This document shows, in pieces, positions 28,094 to 39,838 of a stretch of DNA of 64,000 bases; the first letter of the stretch is position 1; each line of letters starts with the position of its first letter. This DNA is from Panonychus citri. Its lineage: Eukaryota > Arthropoda > Arachnida > Trombidiformes > Tetranychidae. The notes beneath the pieces were generated by a model. It was not told where the DNA came from. It did no database searches and worked only from the letters and a program-made list of their open reading frames with translations. The DNA lies in assembly GCF_014898815.1 (NCBI RefSeq), contig NW_026515546.1, positions 4,783,001-4,847,000 of the forward strand. The letters run 5' to 3'. The position numbers and the translations under genes were made by a program.

Positions 28094-31000
28094 AGTAGTT
28101 GATGTATTTGTTTATATTATTATATTTGTATTTGTTAACAAATGATGGATCAACAATTGATTAGTTTAGATTTGTGATTAACTTGGATAATCAATAATGA
28201 AGTTTTTTTCTGATGGTTAATCATCAGAGTGACTTTTTCATGTTAATAGTTTTGATTGAGAGAAGGAGTAAAATTGATCAATAACAACTGGTCAGTGTGA
28301 ATAAATGAATGACCACTTACCTTCACATAAAAGTCTCTCTCTGATTTCCCAGGCGAAAATCGTTGGATTCTCCCTTTTGTATTGCTCGATTTTAGCGACC
28401 ACTTCGGGAGTGGCCACTTTAGGCTTCGATCCGCCGATAACTGAGGAATGAGTTGGAGCTCGAAACAAACCACCAGCGGCAGTATTTTCGTAGTAGCGAC
28501 CTAAAAGTCAATAGAAAAAAAAACGAAAAAAAAAACTTTTAGAAAAACTTTCGAATCTCAATTCGACAACTAAATCATAATATGATTAGCTAATTACTTA
28601 AGTCCTTTGATTGTTTTTGAGAAATTGAAATGGACTTAAGAAAATATCATTTCCACCCTTGATTATCATCAAGGTGTTAACAATGAAATTGAGTGAGATT
28701 AGTGATGAGGATGATTAGGATTAGGAAGATGATGAAGATGATGAAATAAATGGACTCGTTGAAAAGTTAATACGATCACACCTATAAAAGTACACAGGTC
28801 ATGTAATCGGCTCATTAATCATCGAATCACCTTAAGCCCTTTCATCATCATCATCATCATCGCCATCGTCTTATTATTATCATGTTATTGTTTTCTTAGC
28901 AGAAAGAGTAAAGATAAACTTCTTATCATCATTAAGAAGATGATAATTATTACCAAAGGTAAACGTTGTCAATTTAGTTAAACAATAAACAAGTAATTAA
29001 ACTAGAAAATCATTTTCTATTTCCCTAAGATCAATCATCCATTTTGTAGGATTGATGATTAACAACAATAAAAAGTACGAAGAGATTAAGATTATTGTTG
29101 TTATTAGTTTTTGCCTCTTCCATTATTATTATTATATTGATGATTATTTTACATCATTCCTATATAATTATTGTGAGAATGATGATTATCATCATGGTGA
29201 AGTACGTGTTGATTGAGTGAGTGGATGATGAGTTGGGTGAAAGTAAATTTTTCGCATAATTTGATCAGTTAATTGTTGTCAACTCCACCTTTCAAGGTTT
29301 GCCAATAATAATATCATTATCACTTATTGATAAGTCTGTTGTTAATGATGATGATGATGATGATGATGATAAGGTGATGATAATCATCAACAGAAACTCA
29401 GGTAAATTGAATAGTGAATGAAAAACAATTGAAAATTGTCAAAACTGAATTTAAGGTGATCTTTGTAAGAGTGGGAGGGATAGTGTGAGAGTGAGAGAGA
29501 TAGAGAGAGACGTTTACATGGAAAAGGTGTTGGAATTGATGATGATGATGATGATTAGTTTACCATCACCTGGTCATGGAGGGTAAGGTGAGGAGGAGGA
29601 GGAGGTGAAGGTAAGATGAGCTCGGATGGTGATAATAGTGGTTTGAGGTCACAGGTAAACACAGGTAGGAAAAGAGGCACAGGTAAGATGAATTGGAAAA
29701 CAAATGAAGTCAATCACCAAATGCACAATAATTACAACAGAAGCAGCTTATGTCTTGGGAGGGAAAATGAAAGCCAAGAAAAAGAGAGAGCCATCTTCCT
29801 TTTCATCCTCATCATCATCATTGTTTATGTCAATTTCCTTCCAGAGGGTAAGGAATTACCTTTTCACCATAACCTATAATCAAGGTGAGATGATGATGAT
29901 TATGAAGATGAAAAAACAACAGCAAAAAAAAATTGACAAATAATAACAACAATCATGATGATAATGATAATCTAAGCCCTGAGAAAACTCAACTTGACTA
30001 ATTAACTTCATTTGGAACCCTAATTACCTTTAAGATAATATTATAACATTACAACCAATCAGCACGATATCAACAATTAACCGATAAAAACAATAGATTA
30101 CAATTAAGAAGTTTTTTTTGAACAAGAAGAAAACAAAAAGTTCAACTTTTAGGAACTTCCTTCAATTCAGTAACTATTGTTTTCTCATGTTCATCTTCAT
30201 GATTACACTTTGAATGAATACCTAAGCAAATGAATTAACAATCAATTGAATCATATTGAGAACAGAAAAAAAAAATTTATCGATTGATTAACTTGACTAA
30301 ATTGACGTACGCATGTTTCATGGTGATCACAATCAATTTTATAGGATTTGATTAATCATTACCTTTTATATTGTAGTTGATTATATTAAAAACAAAACAA
30401 AGTTGACAATTGACAATTTATCATCATTATCATCATTGAATTGATCATTTTTTATGAAAATTCAATTTCTCAAACAGGGTAACTATATATTCAGGTAGTA
30501 ATTGAATAACAATATTATTGGATAAGTGATCATTGTTATGAGAAAATGAAAAGTTCCTATTGATTGATAATCATAAGGTTGCCAATGGTTATGTTATTGT
30601 TATTTTTAAATTGTTCACAAATAAACTAATTGAAAATTGAATTCAATTTGTTTTCATGGAGAGAGAGAGAGTGAGAGAAAGAGGGAGAGAGAGAGAGAGT
30701 GAGTGGTGGATTAATGAATGAGAGAGTGAGGGAGGTAAAGTTGATGATCTGTTAATGTGAATGAGCAAAAAAAAGTAAAGGTAATCAGAATTGACTACAA
30801 CCAATGATAGTGAATTTTACTTTCACCTCTATATTTATCAATGATAATAGTTAATCATCATCATCATCATCATCATCATTGTAATCATCATTATCTTCAT
30901 TAGCATCATTAAGAGTAGTCATGCTAATAACCGGAAACAGGTGACATTGTCTATTTCCTTTCACAGTTATCATCCTGTTATTGATTGTTAAGGTTGTTAT

Positions 31001-32418
31001 TAATTTGTATCTAACTACTGGTTACCTTAAAACATTTACACCTTTATTGCAATTGATGATGATGATGATGATGTTAATGATAATCACACTCATTATTATG
31101 CAAAAGTAACAACAATCAATTTAAATTATGATAATAAATTTACTATGAGTTTGTAAATTGTTACTATGTTTGTCCATTTGGATATTAATATTGATGCTGA
31201 TTGTTGTTGTTTTTGCCTTAATTTTATCCCCAATTGAGCTCAATCATGGATATTGATTAATTGATTAGGTTAATTACAACAGTTGATTGGGATAATTAAA
31301 CTTTTCTTCTTTGTTTAGATTTGTTGATTTAATTGTTTTCATTTTTACTATTACCTTGATTCTAGTTTGATCTCAATTCCCATTGATAATATTTCATGAT
31401 ATTATTCATTTTCTTAATTGTTGCTATTTTGTATTTTCAATCACATTGACAATTAAAAAAAAAAGGTTAGTTAATTGATCAAATTAGAGTTTGTATCTTA
31501 TTAGCACAAGTTGTCAGGTTATGATAGTTGTAATTAGTTAATCATGACATTTAAATTGTAACAAAAAAAAGTAAACAATGTTAATGTTACTGTTAATCGG
31601 TTAATTGTTATAATTGCAATCTAAGTGATCATGATTTTCATGTTAATTAACCATTGAAACCTTTCTGGTTGAGTTTTGCTCATTCAATTTGATTGTCTCG
31701 GAGTTTTTTTTTACAATAATCAATAATCAATCAATCATTTGTGTGAGCTAATCAAAAGTAATTAAAAGTCTTACCTAATAATTTAGTTACAGTTGATGCT
31801 TGATAACTGTTGTTAATGAATGGATTCAATGGATTATTAAATGTTGATGGATTAAGTTGATGATTCATTGGCACCATGGATAATCCTCCATTACCAAGAT
31901 TAGCACCATTAGTGTGATTAGCACCACCACCGCCACCCACAATACCCACCGGTGGAGGTTGATTTGTAATCGATGCTGTTGTAATTGTTGTTGTTGGTGG
32001 TGATGGTGGATTTGTTGTTGATGATGATGAAGATGATGAAGTTGTCGTCGTTGTCATTAACTGTGAATTATTGTTGTTATGATTGTGATTAGTTGATTCA
32101 TGATTAACATGATTACTGTTATTCAATGAATTCTGGTTGACCGGAGATTCTGATGATCGTTTATTACTTTTATTACCTGTAAATTTGTGATGATAATAAG
32201 ATCAAGTTAATTGTTAATAATTAACACTCTTTACTTTTCAACTGAAACAATTAACACTTACTTTGATTGTTGTTTTTACTAATTTTATGATTAACATTAT
32301 TTTCATTGTGATTATTTGATATTAATCCATCGATATTAAATTTAATCTTATCATCTGAGTTAATCTTAGTATTTTTTGAAGGTGAACTTGGTGATCTATT
32401 ATTGGTACTTAAATCCAT
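3496..32418 (-). CDS. eyg: Eyegone/Twin-of-eyegone-type Pax transcription factor
   Basis: Seven exons: 32418-32262, 32176-31775, 28500-28321, 8710-8543, 8470-8282, 8163-7871 and 4089-3496. Together they give 1983 nt, 660 aa plus stop, with every phase matching. An in-frame TAA lies three codons before the ATG. Residues 1-186 are low complexity (N/H/T/S, G-rich). The paired domain is reduced as in Eyegone: a PAI remnant (TVTKLLGRYYEN) is followed by a full RED subdomain (IGGSKPKVATPEVV, IFAWEIRERLL, PSVSSINRILRNR; about 187-280). The paired-class homeodomain spans about 418-477, with Ser50 in VWFSNRRAKWRR and the family signature HYPCVSTRERLA...RRHQRM. The C-terminus is His-, Gln- and Asp/Glu-rich. 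Fly Eyg promotes eye-disc growth as a nuclear repressor, largely parallel to Pax6; the role here is inferred. Intron sizes are 85, 3274, 19610, 72, 118 and 3781 nt. The large introns look regulatory. Upstream non-coding exons may exist. Confidence 0.93.
4090..7870 (-). other. Intron 6 of eyg, splitting the homeodomain
   Basis: This intron lies between homeodomain positions 46 and 47 (VQ/VW), a position seen in many paired-class genes. No exon is visible in it. It is AT-rich, with several GAT/ATC triplet runs (near 5106, 6189, 6282, 7108 and 7311) and five CAGGTAA/TTACCTG words between 6162 and 7656. Two of these form a facing pair at 7635-7656. Confidence 0.6.
8711..13285 (-). other. 3' part of eyg intron 3, rich in AATTAA/TGATTAA words
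   Basis: No exon is recognisable. The stretch is dominated by TTAATTG/CAATTAA, TGATTAA/TTAATCA and ATTGTT/AACAAT words, which resemble homeodomain and SOX core sites. I found no exact CAGGTAA or TTACCTG and no long GA run, unlike the next 15 kb of the same intron. Confidence 0.45.
15261..15282. repeat. (GA)n microsatellite
   Basis: Perfect GA dinucleotide run in eyg intron 3, just before a pair of CAGGTAA words at 15299 and 15311. Confidence 0.9.
22892..22931. repeat. (GA)n microsatellite
   Basis: GA run of about 40 nt with one interruption, in eyg intron 3. Confidence 0.9.
26447..26487. repeat. (GA)n microsatellite
   Basis: Long GA run in eyg intron 3, with a second run at 26731-26750. 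Confidence 0.9.
28049..28089. repeat. (CT)n microsatellite next to an eyg exon
   Basis: Perfect CT run (GA on the gene strand) about 230 nt downstream of the paired-domain exon, at the 5' end of intron 3. Confidence 0.9.
28501..31774 (-). other. Intron 2 of eyg
   Basis: Intron between the N-terminal low-complexity exon and the paired-domain exon; its position corresponds to KLLG/RYY in the PAI remnant. It contains GAT runs (29344-29370, 30857-30880, 31059-31073), GA runs (30659-30700), three CAGGTAA words (about 29399, 29654 and 29680) and no conserved exon. Confidence 0.55.
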
Positions 32419-33774
32419 GATTAATTAAGATAAACTGATCACAATTAGCACAATTAAATTATTGACTATTGATTAATTCAACACGATCACACTATCAAAT
32501 GTATTGTTATAAAATCATTTCTTGATTGTTAACAATTAAGATGAAATAATAACAACAACAAAAAAATCCTCAATTGGTTGTTGTTCAATGTTTAATTGAT
32601 AAATAAACGATTGATGATTAAGTTAATTGTCACAAAAGGCTGCACATATTTCAATCAAATTAATTGTCGTTGGTAAATCATGATCATGATTAACTTTTAA
32701 ATTCAATTATATTGTTGGTATGATGATGATGATGATGAAGACAAACAAAGTATTTAAACTTAAATTTAGACAGTAATTGAATCAACAATTAAATGATGAT
32801 GATGATAATCATTTATGGTGTGACAATTAATTACTATTCCAGGTTAAGGTTAAATTGTCGTGGTTGTTTATCAACAATTAAAACAAAAATGATCAATATA
32901 ATTGAAAGATAAACAATTTACGAGGAAAAAAAAATAGAAATGAAAAAAAAAGGTAAACTTAAAGGTAACTTTTAAAAGGTAAACTTGAAGATGAAGTGAA
33001 GATGAATGATGATGAAAAGAAAGAGAGAGAAAGAGAAAGAAAAGTTTGCACAGAGTAACTCAGGTTTACTCCATTATCTTCATCATCATCATCATCATCA
33101 TTATCATCAACAATAACATTATCATCAGGAGGAGGAGGAGGTTACCTAAGGCCTTTCTATTAAGCAACCTAAGCTTACACAAACTTGAATGTGAGTAAAT
33201 AAAGACAGACAGGATGATAAGAAAGAGGAAAAGAAAGAGAAATGGGAAGGTCTTAATCTGATTTATTATCTGGAAGAGAGAGAGAGAGAGATGAAGATGA
33301 TAATGAAAGAGGTTATTCTCCTGTCTTCTTCTTCTTCTCTTCTTAAATGATAACAAATTCACTGTAAATGGTTGATGAAAAGGTAAACTGAACTGGTCAG
33401 TAGCTAATTGATAACTCGATTTGATTGGTTCTTTTTGAATTGAGTTCCGCCTTTTGGTCGGTTTACTATTGGTGGGAAGGTGATTATTGTTTCCACCCAC
33501 AAGAGTTAAAATAACAACAAATGATTAAGTTTTGAGAGAGAAAAAGAGAAGGAGAAAGAGAAAGAAAAAAGTTCATCAAACAAAAAGTTACCTCTAATAT
33601 GATGATGATAAGAATATGATGATAAAAAGAAGAAGACAAAGAAAAGATGAGAATTATAAAAGAAATTGACCTTTTCATCTCTTTCTCTCTTTCATCATTA
33701 TCATCATGGTGATCGAAATATTATCTTATTTTGCTGAGAAATTGAGTGATTCCCAATGAGAAGCTCATCAAACT

Positions 33775-33775
<1 letters not shown>

Positions 33776-33811
<36 letters not shown>
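33776..33811. repeat. (GA)n microsatellite upstream of eyg
   Basis: Perfect GA run about 1.4 kb upstream of the eyg start codon. Confidence 0.9.
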
Positions 33812-33814
<3 letters not shown>

Positions 33815-36800
33815 TGATGATGATTATGATGATGAAAAGAGTATAATGATTAAGATGCTATTCTGATAACAAGGTAAGGAACTTAATTAGATTCTATTCC
33901 CCTTTAAGTGGGTGGAAAATGGCGAGATGATGAGAGATGAACTGGACATTTGACCAACACAATGAGCTAGAATTTCATTGATAAGTTAATTATCATTCAT
34001 CTTTGAAAGAGTTGCCCCCTAATCTAATATTATACAGTTATCATGATGATTACATTGATTGTAATGGGCGGTGGTCAAGAGATAAGGTAGATGAGTGGGA
34101 GTGATGATAATTTTTATCTAGTAACCAAACAAACAAACAAACAAAAACATTATCATCCTTTTTCATTGACGATTATTATTAATATTGAAAATAATTGATA
34201 AATTGTTTGATATTGTTATTATTTGGTAAACAATTGATTCCTGATTGTTATATTACATTATGTTTACAATTTAGTCAATTCAATTGAATTGAATTGGTTT
34301 AGCCAGTTGATGATGATGATAACAAGCTTTTCACTTTGTTGCTGTTGTCAATTTGACACAGGTAACATTTCATTAATATATATTAAGTGGGTGAGAAAGT
34401 GACAGTGGGGTGGGCAAGAGGAGTGGGCAAGGTAAAAAAAATTGTCATGTAAAGATATAATTACCTTGTGTAGTTAACATAATCAAATTGTTGACAAAAT
34501 TATATATTAGCTATTAAATATTATGCTGATTGGGTGTCTATTATGATTAAGTATCATTAACAGTTTACAATTAATTGTTACTCCCTCCTCCTCATATCAT
34601 CATCATCATCAGTATCTACAATTATAATTACAATTAAACTAATTAAACGTTGATAGGAGGAACTAATTTAATTTGTACTAATAACAATTTGATTATGTTA
34701 ACAGTTGAACAAAAAAGATTGATATTAATTAATGGATGAGAGAGAGAGAGAGATATTAATCAATCATTATCAATAATCAATAGATAATAAAAAAATATCA
34801 ATGTAATGATTAAGATTTTTAATCATCATTAACGTGATAATTTACAAAGAAGAGGAAATTTATTGTTTTAATTGTGAATTGATTAATTGGTAAGATGATA
34901 AAGTGACTGTTCATTGGATGTTAATTGTGATCAAAGTGAGAGATGCTGAGGTGGGATATTAATACAGGAGATTACAGGGTGGGTTCTTGATATGATTTGC
35001 TGTTTCAATCCATGGTGGTGATGATGATGGAGTGGGTGAGAGAGAGAGAGAGAGGTGAAGTCACTCTTGAGGGTGGGAATTATTTTACCTACAAGGTAAA
35101 TGAATGGTGACAATGAATTTTGTCATAATTCATTTAAACGATTTCATTGTTTCCACTCAACTAGACTTCCTTGATTAAACTGATTGATATCATTATCTAA
35201 ATCATCATCAATTTTCATTATCATTATCAGGAAGATGATGAGGATGATGATGAATATATTACAATATAATAAGATAACGGAAGTGGAAATCATCAGGGAG
35301 TCTTAGTTATCTTCATCTTGTTCATTGGTTGAGTTTATTTTAAGCTCTCACAAATTTCCTGTCATCAATTAAACTCCCAATCAAATTAATCTGATTGATC
35401 ATATTGTCCATTGTAGGGGAAACAATTAATTTAATTGTCTTGTTTTCAACCAGTAAAAACAATAAGCAATTTAAAAAAAACAACAATATTCATAGTAAAT
35501 TATTACAATTAACTGATTGTAATTAAACTTTTGTGTTGAATTTTCCTTGTTTTTTTTTGCAAAAGTGATAAATGTTCACTATTAACATTGAAATTGTCAA
35601 TTGTCATTGAAAAGTGATTAATAAATTACTATCAATCAAAAATGATTAACACTTTTGCAATCATGTTGATTGTTGTAGTTAATTAATTGTTAGCAAATTT
35701 CATAACCATTAAACTGTTAACATCTTATTGTTAATATAATTTTTCAATGATTTGATTGTCTTTAGCAATAAACACTCTGGACATTGGTCATTTAATTAGA
35801 TCAATTTTGTCCTCATTAAACTTTAATTGGATCAGATAATTAACCTTAATCATTTTAAGAAATTATCTTAATCAGTATGGAAAGGTAATAATAATCAAAT
35901 ACATTATTGATCACAATTAATTCTGATTGTAAGCTTATGTTAATTTTCAATATATTATAAGATTAATGGATTTTTAAATTGTATTTATAAGTAATATCAT
36001 TATGACAATTAGTTAGAGACAAAAACTATCATCAGTTGATTGTAACAATCAACCTCCTGTTAACCACTAATCACTATCAACAGAAAATATCAATGAGAAA
36101 GTAATAATTTTAACTCCATAGGTTGATGAGGATGAATATTAATCATGAGAGAGGTTCAGTCTTTGTCTTAAAAGGAAACGGAATCCTCTTCACCTCCCAC
36201 TGGTGTTAAGACAAAACCCAAAGGAGGAGTGAGAGAGAGAGAGAGAGAGGATGAAAGATTAAGATTAAGATGATGATGATGATGATGAGAAGATGATAAT
36301 CAAGACACTGATAAATGGCAAACAAATTAGGAGTAAACCGGATTTCACCTTATTGCCTTAAGCTAAACAATAGAAAAGTGAAAAAACAAAATTCATCAAC
36401 AATTGGAAAACAATAATCAACAGTTTTCAGGTTGTTATTATGATGAATGAATCAATTTAAATTAATATTTAATTGCTATTAACTGTTAATAACAATTGTA
36501 AAGTATAACAATTATCATTTAAATCTCGTGAGAAATGATAATTGTTAACTGTTAACTTTGTTTTTTGTTTTACTAAATTATCATCATTACCATGAAAATC
36601 AATTTCCAACTGAAACAATTGGACTAAATTATTAATATTTAACAATAAATTAGATTAAAATTAACTGTTAAATTGTTAATTTAGTTGATGAATATGTTGA
36701 GTTGAATGTTACCAACAATTTAATTTAATTTACTCAACAATTAATATTTCATTTGTTGTTTTCCCGTTTCAATACTTTGTGATTGTCAGTTAATTCAAAT

Positions 36801-39193
36801 GATTAATATGATTATGATTAAACAATAAGATTTCAATTGTTATCATTAAATTGTAATATTGTTTCAAAACATTTTTTTTAATCATTAGTTAACTTAATTA
36901 TGTTTTCTTTCATCTGAAATATATATAATATTAATCTAATGGTAACAATTTATTATTTTATAGACAAGTTAATTAACTAATTATGTTCATTATTGTATTA
37001 ATACTTTCTGATGATGTATAATGATAATGTCTTTTGATTAGATGTGATTTAAGGTGCTACTGTTTAGCTGATTGTTGATTGTTACGATTGTGTGATTAAC
37101 TTTTTTTCAATTGCGTGCAGATTAATCAACAGGTAATAAAGAGCCAGTGGTCAATGTTTTACTCAACATCTAAAATAGCCAATCCATTTTACCTTTAATA
37201 ATTAGCTGTCATTTTAATTTGACTATAACAACAATCAACTAATTTAAAGTTAAACTTATTAACCATTTTGTAATATTTTCTGTGTGTGTTGATTGTTGAT
37301 TGTTGTTTAAAGGTAACAATTTAGTTAACTTTGATTTTTTATTTTCTTCCACTTCTTTGTTTATGTTTACCTTATTACAGGAAGATGATGATGATGATGA
37401 TGATCACATTTAGTGATGAAGTTTTAAAGATGATGATGATTAAGATGATAAAGTTAACGATGATAATGAATATTATTCGTTTACCTGTGATGATAACTGA
37501 TTGATGATGTTGTTAACATTATTGATCATCTTTCGCTCCCAATCAACATCATTTAATCAGCTAATCTTAATCTCCATCCCTACTTACCTGTGTTACCCTT
37601 ACGTTCATCATCATGCTTCAAGTTTTATCCTCATCTCTGTATGATGACAAAGGTGATGATGATGATGATGATGATGATGTTTCCATGATAATCCTTTGTA
37701 ATTGATTGTATTAAATTTGATCATTTGTTAATCTGTTCAGTTATTTTTCTTAATCCCATTGATTGTTGATAGAAATATTTTTTTCCTCTTTACTTTTGCT
37801 GCTTCCTTAATCTAAATCAAATATCAAATTGTTGTTATTTTAAATCATTAATTGTCTTTGATTGTTTAAATTGTTGTGGGTTGTTTAGTGTTAATTTGTT
37901 AGCACCTTGATTATATCAATTAATTGCTACTGCAATCAATCAATGTTACAAGTTTTGTTTAATTGCTTGCCTATCAATTTACCTTTGAGATAATTTTATA
38001 TAATTAATATTTCACGATTTTTTTTCTCATTCATATTGATAACAATTAACTTAATCATTTTCATCATAACATTTTTACTTTGATTAATTTTACATCTAAT
38101 TAGTGTTAATTGTTACAATGATCATTGGATATTTGATTGATCAAATATCAATCAGACAATAAACTGACTAATTGTTTAATTAACTGTGGAAATTAGTAAA
38201 TTAACAATTGATGCTGATCAGACACAACAATACAAATGAATACACTCCTGAGTTAATCAGTTAATTATAATCAAACTAATAGTTAATTGTAATTTAGACA
38301 ACTAATTGCTAGCAGTTAGTTGTATGAAAATGAGCCCAATTAAATAGGAAAAGGTTAATCATCAATCAGGAACACAAATGATTAACCTTGTAACCAGAAA
38401 AAAAAACCAACTATCGCTGTTGATTATTAAATTGATGATTAAACAATTAATTCAGTTGATTAAGTGTAAAACTAAACACATAATAATAATAATAAGTAAT
38501 CATTTTGATCACCTCCTATTAATGAAAAGCTTAATTTTAACAACAATTAATTACCTTGAATGCAATTTGATTATAATTGAGAAACTGATGCTTACCCAAA
38601 GTACTCACCTTAATTACATTGTTTTGATCAACTTTAATCAGCTAATAATCAAAATCAACAAAAATAGTTGTTGCTACTAATCAATATAATCTAGATAATT
38701 ATAATCAAGAATTTAATTAACACAAACTCATTAAAAATAAGTGGCAAGCCCACAAATGTTTATAAAATTAAAAGGTAACTCAGTAAATTAGTTACTTTTT
38801 TTGGTTAATTTAACTTGGTTACCTGTTGATTAGGATTAGATTAGATTAATACAAGTGAAGAGAAATCAGTTAATCATTACAATCAAATAAAGAGGATAAA
38901 AAGGTTAAACACTTATCATGTTAATTATTCATTGAAAAAAAACAACAACAACAATCAACAGAAGCATCAAAAATCATCATAATCTCAATTCTAATCATCA
39001 TCTTAATCAACATCATTATCTAAGTTGATCATCTTAATCACCCATCATGTTTAATCTGGAAAAAAAAGTTCAATATTTATTAAAACATTGGAAGGATAAT
39101 CCATTCATCATCATCTTCTTCTTTAATTGTTGATGATTATTTCTTATTTTCTTTTTGCATCATCTTTCCTTATCTCCATCTTCATCAACCTGA

Positions 39194-39196
<3 letters not shown>

Positions 39197-39236
<40 letters not shown>
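39197..39236. repeat. (GA)n microsatellite beside the foldback
   Basis: Perfect GA run ending about 55 nt before the left arm of the inverted repeat at 39292. Confidence 0.9.
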
Positions 39237-39239
<3 letters not shown>

Positions 39240-39291
39240 TTATAATCAATTGAGAATCAAGATTAACAGGTAACATCTAGTTAGAGATTAA

Positions 39292-39838
39292 GCCGACCTT
39301 TGATAATATAATAATAATATGATATTATTATCACTTCTATGAATTGAAAATCATCATTATCATTACCATTTACCATCATCATCATCGGTATATATCATGA
39401 TGATGATGATGATGATGGTGATTCAACAACAAAGATGCTGATCATCATTAAGAGGATCAACTTATCACCATCATAATCATTACCTGGATTTTTATTCTCT
39501 CTCTTCAATTTTTTTCTTCTTCCATAATAATGGATTGGGTGAAATGATTATGACCTTTTTCTCACTCTCTTAATCTCTTCTTCTTCCTCATCATTATATC
39601 TTCTCAGGTAAATATACCTGAGCTTTATAGTCGGAGGAGGGCGAGAGGGAGGAGAGGAGGAGGTGATGATGGTTGTGCTTATGGTCAGGGTGAAGGTGGC
39701 GTCGGCGGATGTTTAATATTTCAGCGCTCTTATTGTTAGATTATCATGATCAGTATTCATATCGTTTAATGATCATCATTTACAATTCAAAAGAAATGAT
39801 TATAATATCATATTATTATTATATTATCAAAGGTCGGC
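39292..39838. repeat. Foldback element with perfect 37-bp inverted arms
   Basis: The left arm 39292-39328 begins GCCGACCTTTGATAAT. The right arm 39802-39838 is its exact reverse complement, 37 of 37, with 473 bp between. Beyond the arms, similarity continues loosely inward (around TGAATTG.AAAT). TTAA-like bases flank both outer ends, but I see no clear target duplication. The interior has no transposase. It holds a GC-richer stretch (39625-39730), GAT runs and a palindrome next to a TATA-like box. It could be a MITE-type element or a promoter-proximal hairpin. Confidence 0.75.
39603..39629 (-). promoter_or_regulatory. Palindromic CAGGTA pair abutting a TATA-like box
   Basis: CTCAGGTA (39603-39610), AATA, TACCTGAG (39615-39622) is a perfect 8+8 palindrome. 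On the minus strand TATAAAGC occupies 39629-39622, sharing one base with it. A minus-strand start about 30 nt on would point toward eyg, 7 kb downstream. That this is an eyg promoter is only an inference. Confidence 0.35.

Larger units (their letters stand above)
32419..39290. other. Upstream region of eyg, no gene seen
   Basis: No protein-coding exon can be supported. It probably contains eyg 5' UTR exons and upstream control DNA. Visible content: GAT runs (32721-32738, 36268-36286, 37383-37402, 37651-37680), GA runs (33276-33291, 36230-36249), a few CAGGTAA/TTACCTG words (near 34360, 37132, 37480, 37585 and 38819) and AT-rich DNA with AATTAA words. An open frame at 38378-38680 is AT-biased and matches nothing I know. 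Confidence 0.5.

Noticed and set aside
8711..28320. CAGGTAA words as recursive splice sites in the long eyg intron
   Set aside because: The word occurs about equally on both strands, and most copies lack a pyrimidine tract before the AG, so splicing cannot explain the cluster as a whole. Single copies could still be used.
29616..29943. Overlapping plus-strand open frames of 79 and 87 codons
   Set aside because: Low-complexity composition with GA, CAGGTAA and GAT runs translated; no domain; inside an eyg intron.
33066..33678. Minus-strand open frames upstream of eyg
   Set aside because: Translations of GA/TC and GAT runs; poly-Met, Leu and Phe stretches only.
38378..38680. 100-codon plus-strand open frame
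   Set aside because: Lys/Ile/Leu-rich translation of AT-rich spacer with no recognisable motif or splice context.
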